DNA from: CALLPQ01 sp039819545
Lineage (GTDB): Bacteria; Pseudomonadota; Alphaproteobacteria; Caulobacterales; Parvularculaceae
Reading direction: 5' to 3'
Length of the DNA stretch: 64,000 nt
Assembly: GCA_039819545.1 (NCBI GenBank)
Contig: JBCBRS010000002.1
Location: 62,001-126,000, forward strand
Within the stretch, counting starts at the first letter, position 1. Each line of letters begins with the position of its first letter. Below are positions 57,567-64,000 of this stretch, piece after piece. The notes under the pieces were generated by a model that was given only the letters and a program-made list of their open reading frames with translations, ran no database searches and was not told where the DNA came from. The position numbers and the translations under genes are program-made.

Positions 57567-59818
57567 TGGGAAAAATTGCACGCAGAGCCTTCATGATCGG
57601 GTCCACCGCAATCGTTGGCGGGGTCGCTTTCGGTGCATGGCAGATATCAAAGCCCTATGACAATCCGCTCAAGGACCATTTGGCGCCGGGCGATGCGGCA
57701 CTCACGCCCTACGTCCTTGTCAATGCCGACGGTGTTACCGTCATCGTCCCGCGGGCGGAGATGGGTCAGGGCGTTGTCACGACGCTCGCCGCGCTGGTTG
57801 CCGAAGAACTTGATGTGGCGCTTGATGATATCACTGTCAAACATGGGCCCGCTGGCAAAGCCTATTACAACAGCGTCATCCTTGAAGAAGCAGCCCATGT
57901 CCCATCGACGGATCATAGCGCTGGCGGTGCACGCAAACGCGCCCTCACCCATATTCCTGCAAAATTGATGGGGATGCAGGTAACCGGCGGCTCCACATCA
58001 ACGCCTGATGCCTATGACCGGATGCGCAAGGCCGGTGCCGCCGCGAGGCTTGTGTTTATCAAGGCTGCCGCCAAAGAACTCGGGATAAAAGAGCGCGACC
58101 TGACAACCGATAATGGTGCGGTCATTGGCCCGGATGGTGCACGTCTGGCCTACACTGATCTTGCCGAGGCCGCACGCCAGATCAAACCACCGACCAACCC
58201 ACCACTCAAACCACGCGCGGACTGGACCCTTCTGGGTCGCTCGCAACCGCGCCTCGATATGGTCGGCAAATGCACCGGAACGGCCGAATTTTCCATCGAT
58301 GTGCGCCTACCCGGCATGGTCTACGCCGCCGTGCGGATGAACCCTCACCGCGAAGCGCCGCTCAAGAGCTTTGACGCCGACCCGGCGCTTGCCATCAACG
58401 GCGTCAAAAAAGTCATGGCGCTGGATAACGGAATTGCGGTGTTCGCCAGTAACAGCTGGGCCGCCTTTGAGGGCGCCAAAGCGGTGCCTTTGGATTGGGA
58501 GATGGCTCCTTACGCGCAAGACAGCGCTGCGCACCTCGCCGCGTTGCGCGCCACAATAGCGAATGACGAGCCCGACAGCCAGATGCGCGATGACGGGAAA
58601 ACAATGCGTGTTCTGAAGACTGCAAAGGATAACGACACACCAATCATTTCCGGCACCTACGAAGTGCCCTATCTCGCCCACGCCACCATGGAACCGATGA
58701 ACGCGGTTGCCTATCGCCATGACGACACCCTCGAAATCTGGGCTGGCAATCAGGCGCCCACACAGGCACGCAAGGATGCCGCTGCCATCAGTGGACTGAG
58801 CGAAGATAAAATCCTAATCCACACAACCCTTATGGGGGGTGGGTTTGGCCGCCGTGCCGAGATGGATTTCATCAAACAGGCCGTCAAACTCGCTGTGGCG
58901 GAGCCGGGTACGCCAATCAAGCTGACCTGGACCCGCGAAGAAGACATAACGCAGGATTATTATCGCCCGGCCGCCATCGCGGCGTTTGAGGCAACCGTGG
59001 CGGACGGCAAGCCCAACGCCATCAGCCTGTCGCTCGCGGCGAGCTCTGTAGCAGATTCCCAATTTGGGCGGCTCGGCATTTCCCTGCCCGGACCTGACCC
59101 CACCATTGCCCAGAACGCGTGGGACCAGCCCTATGCGGTGCCAAATTATCTGGTCACCGGCTATAAGGCGCCCATGGCTCTGCCGGTCAGTTCGTGGCGG
59201 TCGGTTGGCGCATCACAGAACGGCTTTTTCCACGAATGTATGATGGATGAAATCGCCGCAGCTGCGGAGCGTGACGCCATCGCCATGCGCCTAGACCTTA
59301 TGGATCACGCGCCAAGCGCCGCTGTTCTTAAAACCGTGCGCGATATGGCCGGATGGGATCGAGGGAAAGGGACCAGCGCAAATACAGCCCAGGGCGCGGC
59401 GTTCTTTCTTTCCTTCGGCGTGCCAACGGCGCAGATTGTTGAGATCGAAGAAACCGGCAGCGGCATCGCCCTTAAAAAGATCTGGGCAGCCGTTGATGTG
59501 GGGCTCGCGCTTGATCCTGCAAATGTCAAAGCGCAGGTGCAATCGGCAATTATTTACGGTCTTTCGGCAGCGATGGGCGGGGAGATTACGCTGCGCAATG
59601 GCATGGTCGAGCAATCAAACTTCCATGATTATGATGCGTTACGGCTTTATCAGTGTCCGGAGATTGACGTGGCGATCCTCGAAAATCTAGAGGAAATTAC
59701 CGGTATTGGGGAGCCGGGTCTGCCGCCCGTTGCACCGGCACTTGCAAATGCGATCTTTGCCCTCACAGGCGAGCGGATACGCAAATTGCCGCTCGCTTCA
59801 GCGGTCCAATTCGTTTAA
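57566..59818 (+). CDS. Molybdopterin-binding subunit of an aldehyde/isoquinoline oxidoreductase, Tat-exported
   Basis: A 750-residue catalytic subunit of the xanthine oxidase superfamily, closest in layout to IorB-type isoquinoline 1-oxidoreductase (no FAD domain). The N-terminus ARRAFMIGSTAIVGGVAFG is a twin-arginine signal. Moco-binding loops include RAEMGQGVVTTLAALVAEEL, LMGGGFGRRAEMDF and VSSWRSVGASQNGFF, and the catalytic Glu lies in EITGIGEPGLPPVAPALANA. It probably hydroxylates an aldehyde or N-heterocycle using the molybdopterin cytosine dinucleotide form. No cytochrome subunit is adjacent. Substrate unknown. Confidence 0.9.
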   Translation: MGKIARRAFMIGSTAIVGGVAFGAWQISKPYDNPLKDHLAPGDAALTPYVLVNADGVTVIVPRAEMGQGVVTTLAALVAEELDVALDDITVKHGPAGKAYYNSVILEEAAHVPSTDHSAGGARKRALTHIPAKLMGMQVTGGSTSTPDAYDRMRKAGAAARLVFIKAAAKELGIKERDLTTDNGAVIGPDGARLAYTDLAEAARQIKPPTNPPLKPRADWTLLGRSQPRLDMVGKCTGTAEFSIDVRLPGMVYAAVRMNPHREAPLKSFDADPALAINGVKKVMALDNGIAVFASNSWAAFEGAKAVPLDWEMAPYAQDSAAHLAALRATIANDEPDSQMRDDGKTMRVLKTAKDNDTPIISGTYEVPYLAHATMEPMNAVAYRHDDTLEIWAGNQAPTQARKDAAAISGLSEDKILIHTTLMGGGFGRRAEMDFIKQAVKLAVAEPGTPIKLTWTREEDITQDYYRPAAIAAFEATVADGKPNAISLSLAASSVADSQFGRLGISLPGPDPTIAQNAWDQPYAVPNYLVTGYKAPMALPVSSWRSVGASQNGFFHECMMDEIAAAAERDAIAMRLDLMDHAPSAAVLKTVRDMAGWDRGKGTSANTAQGAAFFLSFGVPTAQIVEIEETGSGIALKKIWAAVDVGLALDPANVKAQVQSAIIYGLSAAMGGEITLRNGMVEQSNFHDYDALRLYQCPEIDVAILENLEEITGIGEPGLPPVAPALANAIFALTGERIRKLPLASAVQFV

Positions 59819-59853
59819 GTAAATTTTGCGCCCACGTGGTGAGTACCTCCAAT

Positions 59854-60828
59854 ATGGCGTTCACGGATAACCCAATCCCCTTTCTCCATGAACGGTTGGG
59901 CGAAGGACAAAAGGTTGGGCTTGCCACTCTTGTCGCTGTCGATGGGTCCTCACCGCGTCCGGTGGGCAGCCAAATTGGTATTGCTGACAATGGCAACAGC
60001 GTTGGCATGATTACCGGAGGTTGTGCGGAGGCAGCACTCGTTACGCAGACCTTGCACCATATAGAAGCAGGTTCACGCGGGTTAGAGCGCTATGGCACGG
60101 GCTCGCCCTACCTCGACGTTAAGCTGCCCTGTGGGTCGGGCCTTGATGTGCATTTTGATGGCGCGCTCGACCCGTCGATCATCGATGATCTTTATGCTGC
60201 GCGGATAGCAAGACAACCTCGCAGTCTCTCGCTTTTTGCTGAGGGCCCGTCCCTTGCCCATGACCCCGCCGTCGTGCCAGCCGGGCAACCCCTGTTTACG
60301 CAATCCTATACGCCGCCATTCCGGCTCCTGATTTTTGGCGAAGGCGCGTATCCGCTTGCGCTGGCTTTGTTTGCAGCCCCGTTGGGATATGAAATAGCGG
60401 TCTATTCGCCCAGCGCGCAGACCTGCGCAATCTTCGACAAGACTTTTTATGGCAACGAACGGGTTACCGCCCACCCCATCACCCATCGCGATGATTTTAC
60501 TGCTGTTGCGATAGATCAATGGACTGGCATCGTGACACTTTTCCATGATCATGACTGGGAAGTGCCTATTCTTACCGCTGCGTTGAGCAAACCCGCCGGC
60601 TATATCGGCGCGCTCGGCAGTCGCAAGACCCACACGGCGCGCGCTGCCCGGTTAGCCGAGCATGGCTTCACCCGCGAGGCGATCAGTACAATCCATGGCC
60701 CCGTTGGTCTTGATATTGGCGCCAGTGACCCAAACGAGATTGCTGTTTCCATCCTTGCACAAATCATCGCGCATCAGCATCGCCAACAGGAAAACGCTGC
60801 CGGTAACCAGACTGCTCGCCATGGGTGA
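59854..60828 (+). CDS. XdhC/CoxI-family Moco-insertion factor
   Basis: A 324-residue protein needed to sulfurate and deliver the cofactor to xanthine-oxidase-type enzymes. GLATLVAVDGSSPRPVGSQIGI, GMITGGCAEAALV and LPCGSGLDVHF form the XdhC N-terminal domain; the C-terminal Rossmann part has LLIFGEGAYPLALALFAAPLG and YIGALGSRKTHTARAARL. GTG at 59836 is an alternative start six codons upstream. It follows the large subunit by 35 nt and overlaps the cytidylyltransferase gene by 8 nt. Confidence 0.9.
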   Translation: MAFTDNPIPFLHERLGEGQKVGLATLVAVDGSSPRPVGSQIGIADNGNSVGMITGGCAEAALVTQTLHHIEAGSRGLERYGTGSPYLDVKLPCGSGLDVHFDGALDPSIIDDLYAARIARQPRSLSLFAEGPSLAHDPAVVPAGQPLFTQSYTPPFRLLIFGEGAYPLALALFAAPLGYEIAVYSPSAQTCAIFDKTFYGNERVTAHPITHRDDFTAVAIDQWTGIVTLFHDHDWEVPILTAALSKPAGYIGALGSRKTHTARAARLAEHGFTREAISTIHGPVGLDIGASDPNEIAVSILAQIIAHQHRQQENAAGNQTARHG

Positions 60829-61456
60829 GGTCTCTGCACTCATCCTTGCGGCGGGCCGATCAACACGCTTTGGCAAAAAAGATAAACTCCGTGAGCAGAT
60901 CGACGGCAAACCGATCCTGTCTCATGTCATTGACCGTGTTTTATCGGCAGGGCCCGACCGCTGTTTCGTTGTTGTGCGGGCAGGCGATCAGGATTTGATT
61001 GATCTGTGCACACCCTATTCAATCACGATCGTTTCTTGCGCCGATGCTTTTCTGGGTATGGGTCATTCATTGCGCGCCGGCGTCAAGGCTGCGCCTATCC
61101 ATCATCGTCTTTTGGTCTGCCTGGGCGACATGCCTTTCGTGGCACCCGAAACCATGCGGGTCGTTATGGCCGCGGTACGCCGCAGCGATCATGAAAACGC
61201 GATCATTTTCCCGGTCCACAAAAATCGTCGCGGGCACCCGGCGGCCTTTGGCGCAAATCACCGCGAAAGCCTATTATCGCTATCAGGAGACAGCGGCGCC
61301 GCATCCCTGATCACCGCAAACCCAGCCCAGTGCCAACGCGTTCCGGTAATAGATCCCGGCATCCACCGGGACATTGACAGGCCAGAGGATTTGGCTGGTA
61401 GCGCAGATCGTAGGCTTGATGGTACCGCCTGGTGGATTCGAACCACCGACCTCTAG
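60821..61456 (+). CDS. MocA-like molybdenum cofactor cytidylyltransferase
   Basis: A 211-residue MobA-like NTP transferase. The nucleotide loop LILAAGRSTRFGKKDKLREQIDGKPILSHV, the metal-binding VCLGDMPFV and the base-recognition region GHPAAFG match MocA, which makes molybdopterin cytosine dinucleotide for hydroxylases such as the one encoded upstream. The start ATG overlaps the xdhC stop (ATGGGTGA). The last 12 codons (ending WWIRTTDL) run antisense into the tRNA-His gene, so the native C-terminus is tRNA-derived. Confidence 0.87.
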   Translation: MGEVSALILAAGRSTRFGKKDKLREQIDGKPILSHVIDRVLSAGPDRCFVVVRAGDQDLIDLCTPYSITIVSCADAFLGMGHSLRAGVKAAPIHHRLLVCLGDMPFVAPETMRVVMAAVRRSDHENAIIFPVHKNRRGHPAAFGANHRESLLSLSGDSGAASLITANPAQCQRVPVIDPGIHRDIDRPEDLAGSADRRLDGTAWWIRTTDL

Positions 61457-61496
61457 ATCCACAATCTAGCGCTCTAACCTACTGAGCTAAGGCGGC
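61420..61496 (-). tRNA. tRNA-His (GTG anticodon), CCA encoded
   Basis: A complete cloverleaf on the minus strand: acceptor GCCGCCT/AGGCGGT (G1 opposite U72), D arm GCTC/GAGC, anticodon arm CTAGA-TTGTGGA-TCTAG with GTG anticodon, five-base variable loop, T arm GGTGG-TTCGAAT-CCACC, discriminator A73 and encoded CCA. The base before G1 is T, so the usual encoded G-1 is missing, and A73 replaces C73; both fit the known alphaproteobacterial loss of this tRNA-His identity feature. It overlaps the 3' end of the opposite-strand MocA-like gene by 37 nt. Confidence 0.97.
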
Positions 61497-61641
61497 ACAG
61501 GTCGCGGGCACGCCGTAAGGCTACCCGCGAGTGCGGTGCTATAATACACCTCATCTGAAATTCGAAGCCTGAAAGGTCAAATTCCGCCAAATTTTGCGGC
61601 GAGCCTGATCTGTTTGTCTTCGCAGAGTGGCTAAACCGGGA

Positions 61642-62427
61642 TTACGAGCCCGCGCGGATCAATTCAATTTCGTCTTTCAACTCGCGGATGCGGGTGCTAT
61701 CGGCGGGGTGGGTCGACAGAAACTCCGGTGGGCTTGACCCGGCGCCTTTGGCCTCAGCCATTTTCTCCCAAAACCTGACGGCCTCATCGGGATTATAGCC
61801 AGCGCGCACCATGTAGCGCAGACCAACTTTGTCGGCTTCGGATTCGTGACTTCGTGAGAAGGGCAAGGAATTGCCCACTTGGGCGCCCAGCCCAAGCGCT
61901 GTCATCCATAGGTTGGCATTCGCAGAACCACTCAGCGCGGACCCGGCAAGCGACAGGCCAAACTGGGTTTGGGCCGCGCGGCCCGCCCGTTTCGAGGCGT
62001 GCTCATAATTCACATGGGCAACCTCGTGGCCCATGACGGCGGCAATCTGATCATCATTTTCCATAAGATCGAGGATACCGGTATAAAATCCGATCTTGCC
62101 GCCGGGCAACGCGAAGGCATTTAGCTGATCGGACTGAAAGACCTGCACCTCCCAGTCGGCTGGGTTGCCACCGGCCGCCGCGATAATGCGTGGCGCCACG
62201 CGGTTCATGCGGCTCACATAAGCCGTATCGTTGGAAAGCTGTTCTTGCTGCTTTATCCCGGCCCAGGCGGAAAGCGCTGCTGCCTGTACTTGCTCCGGCG
62301 GCGGGGCAAAGCTTTGATCGAGCGACGCGCATGCCGCCACCCCGGCAGCGGCAAGGGCGCCCAAAAGCCCTAACCCTGTTTGCTTTTTAACCACTGCCCA
62401 ACGAAGCAACTGCCGTTTTGACCTCAT
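61642..62427 (-). CDS. M48 family metalloprotease, short lipoprotein form (LoiP/YcaL-like)
   Basis: A 261-residue predicted lipoprotein (signal ending GVAAC, lipobox Cys33). The catalytic motif is GHEVAHVNYEH (H134, E135, H138 by this start) with third-ligand region SHESEADKVGLRYM; FLSTHPADSTRI near the end is also typical. It is probably an outer-membrane or periplasmic quality-control protease. GGAG 6 nt before the ATG at 62427 supports this start over one four codons upstream. No C-terminal extension, unlike the M48 gene at 15.0 kb. Confidence 0.88.
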   Translation of the reverse strand: MRSKRQLLRWAVVKKQTGLGLLGALAAAGVAACASLDQSFAPPPEQVQAAALSAWAGIKQQEQLSNDTAYVSRMNRVAPRIIAAAGGNPADWEVQVFQSDQLNAFALPGGKIGFYTGILDLMENDDQIAAVMGHEVAHVNYEHASKRAGRAAQTQFGLSLAGSALSGSANANLWMTALGLGAQVGNSLPFSRSHESEADKVGLRYMVRAGYNPDEAVRFWEKMAEAKGAGSSPPEFLSTHPADSTRIRELKDEIELIRAGS

Positions 62428-62701
62428 GAAACACTCCAAATCATTGCCTGAAATCCGATAATACGCGCCAACACCGCCGCTGACAAATCATCAGCACCGT
62501 AAAGTCGTTTTTTTCTTGGGTTGGCAAGTTGGATTATCGCTCAATCTCAATAGCTTACGAGGCGGCTAGCGCCGAGCCGCGTTGCCAATATCGAGCACTT
62601 CCCCGCTGGACTTCAGCGATAGGGCCACTTATTACCGGCGCTCGGTATCGCGAGCGGCCAATCAGGGAAGCGCGCGATCACAGGGATGGTCTGGTCCAGC
62701 C

Positions 62702-64000
62702 ATGAGTAAACGAGATCTGTTGTTTGTATTGGGTCCACCGGGAACAGCAGCGGCCCGCGTGCGCGATGCCCTGTTGCTGGCAACGGGTCGAAAAATCTCC
62801 GGCAAAAAAGTAGATCAGGATGCCTCGGCGCTCGCCCTTGATGCGGTCAACGCGTGTCTGATCGAAAAGCTTGGGCTTGATCCGGACGCCCCGCAAACGG
62901 TCTCTCAGGATTACTTGCGCAGTCAGACTTTGCGTGAAGACAGGGTCGCCGCCCGTAAAGCGTTGTTTTCGCTCAATAAAGATGACTTTCCGCTCATCTA
63001 TACCCATCCGCTGGCGGCGACGCTCCTGCCCTTCTGGCAAGGGGTTGTGGATGATACAGACGTCAGGCTTTTGACCTGTCTGGTGGCCGTCAATCCGCTG
63101 CAAACCCTGGATGAGGCCGCCGCACCTGATGATGCCGATACTGATCAGCATGACCGTGTCACCACCGCTCGCTGGACCCAGTCGATGTTCCACGCCCTGC
63201 GCGATGCTGATAAAGACACCGGCATCATCGCCTATCGCGACTTGCTGACAGAGCCGGAGCGCACCCTTAACCAGGCCATGGAACGCCTGCCGGAAAAATG
63301 GAGGATGAGCCTGGCGGAAAACATCCGCAAGATCGACGAAAAGATTATCGAGCCCAACCGCGATGGCCTCGCCTATTCGAATAAAGACCTCCAGGATGCC
63401 GATCCAATACCCGATTTTGTCAAAACGCTTTACGCGGATTTATTAAAGGCGAGCGATCCGGCGCAGGATTTTTTGCTTGATGACGTGCTGGAAGCGTTTT
63501 CCGCCAGTTCCGAGATTGATTTTTTCCTGTCCGCCTTTGGGGCAGCAACGCGCCACAACCAGAGACTGGCCCAGCGTGTCAAAGCGTTGGAAACCGACGT
63601 CCGTACCCTGACAAGCCTTGGTGAGCAGTCGAAACTCGCGCTGGAAAAAGCCGAGGCAAGCCGCCAGTCACTTCTCAGTGAAAATCGCTCACTGACGGGT
63701 AAAATCTCGACGCTGACCGCCGAAGTTGCCGCCGCTAAACAGAGCAATAATGAGCAACTTGGTATCCTCAGTGAGAAAAACGAAGCGCTAAGCCGCACAT
63801 TGGAGGAGAATGATCAGGCACTGGCGCATCTGCAAACACTTCTTGAACAAAATCGGCTGGAATTCACCGCACGGGAAAAAGATCTCACCGCCGAAGCTGC
63901 ACGCCTGTCACAACAGGCCGAAGCGGAGTTACGGCTCGCCAAAGAAATGAAGCGCGAGCGCGCGCAGGACCAGCAACGGTTTAATATGGAGCGCGCGTCC
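62702..64000 (+). CDS. Degenerate sulfotransferase-like domain plus long coiled coil (3' end beyond window)
   Basis: An open frame of 433 codons runs to the window edge without a stop. The N-terminus LLFVLGPPGTAAARVRDALLLATG has the shape of the PAPS-binding loop of bacterial sulfotransferases, but the usual RSGTS/T residues are replaced by PPGTA. Later CLVAVNPLQTLDEAA and IIAYRDLLTEPERTL resemble the family's RNPLEVA..L and YEDLL..P blocks. From about residue 300 onward it is a Glu/Gln/Ala/Leu-rich coiled coil. Related proteins are found with polysaccharide glycosyltransferases. Activity is doubtful; it may be a structural or scaffold derivative. The full length is unknown. Confidence 0.6.
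   Translation, partial: MSKRDLLFVLGPPGTAAARVRDALLLATGRKISGKKVDQDASALALDAVNACLIEKLGLDPDAPQTVSQDYLRSQTLREDRVAARKALFSLNKDDFPLIYTHPLAATLLPFWQGVVDDTDVRLLTCLVAVNPLQTLDEAAAPDDADTDQHDRVTTARWTQSMFHALRDADKDTGIIAYRDLLTEPERTLNQAMERLPEKWRMSLAENIRKIDEKIIEPNRDGLAYSNKDLQDADPIPDFVKTLYADLLKASDPAQDFLLDDVLEAFSASSEIDFFLSAFGAATRHNQRLAQRVKALETDVRTLTSLGEQSKLALEKAEASRQSLLSENRSLTGKISTLTAEVAAAKQSNNEQLGILSEKNEALSRTLEENDQALAHLQTLLEQNRLEFTAREKDLTAEAARLSQQAEAELRLAKEMKRERAQDQQRFNMERAS

Overview
The window looks like a chromosomal segment of a moderately GC-rich alphaproteobacterium. This is inferred from four things: a mraZ-rsmH-ftsL-ftsI-murE cell-wall cluster; the class-typical order UPF0262, low-molecular-weight phosphatase, infA, maf, RNase E/G, yacG; a tRNA-His whose gene encodes neither G-1 nor C73; and GTTC-N7-GTTC (LexA-type) and TTAA-N7-TTAA-like (CtrA-type) motifs next to division and signalling genes. 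No phage, insertion sequence, CRISPR array or rRNA was seen. The species cannot be named from sequence alone.

Layout. 1-4.7 kb: division/cell-wall cluster on the minus strand, with a tandem pair of SOS-box-like sequences upstream. 4.8-8.6 kb: an M28 lipoprotein peptidase and a secreted protein resembling a glycoside hydrolase. 8.7-12.9 kb: housekeeping block (yacG, rng, maf, infA, phosphatase, UPF0262, pdeM). 13-19.6 kb: an MsbA-like ABC exporter, an M48 protease, and cytochrome c maturation genes ccmABCD plus divergent ccmE. 19.6-26.9 kb: a carotenoid island (crtY, an ATP-grasp ligase, a cytochrome P450, a polytopic membrane protein, a CrtD-like desaturase, a hydroxyacid dehydrogenase). 27-33.2 kb: a hybrid histidine kinase, an SDR, a nitronate monooxygenase and a beta-propeller protein. 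33.5-36.5 kb: an RTX/beta-helix exoprotein and an S66 carboxypeptidase. 36.8-41.6 kb: pntAA-pntAB-pntB transhydrogenase, a small oxidase-like membrane protein and a hydrolase. 41.9-46.6 kb: a TacA/NtrC-type regulator, an MMPL/RND exporter and a DUF2161 protein. 46.6-52 kb: acyl-CoA enzymes, a ferredoxin reductase and glutathione-dependent formaldehyde detoxification. 52-61.5 kb: TauE permease, a full moaA-moaD-moaE-moaB-moaC-moeA operon, and a divergent molybdenum hydroxylase operon (2Fe-2S subunit, Moco subunit, XdhC, MocA-like cytidylyltransferase), ending at tRNA-His. 61.6-64 kb: a second M48 lipoprotein and the start of a degenerate sulfotransferase/coiled-coil protein cut by the window edge.

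How the parts fit. The molybdenum block is self-consistent: the moa/moe genes make molybdopterin and insert molybdenum, the MocA-like enzyme would attach CMP, XdhC would deliver the cofactor, and the Tat-signalled large subunit with its 2Fe-2S partner would use it. The carotenoid island suggests a monocyclic or otherwise modified carotenoid, because a cyclase and a 1-hydroxycarotenoid 3,4-desaturase-like enzyme sit together with a P450 and an unexpected ATP-grasp ligase. This is the best candidate here for undescribed chemistry.

Two real genes are easy to miss: ccmD (49 residues) and moaD, which appears to start at CTG. Smaller oddities are a KTG-to-KTA change in FtsI, a ~96-bp dispersed repeat in two copies, a five-unit 15-bp tandem array before pntAA, and a CDS running antisense into tRNA-His.
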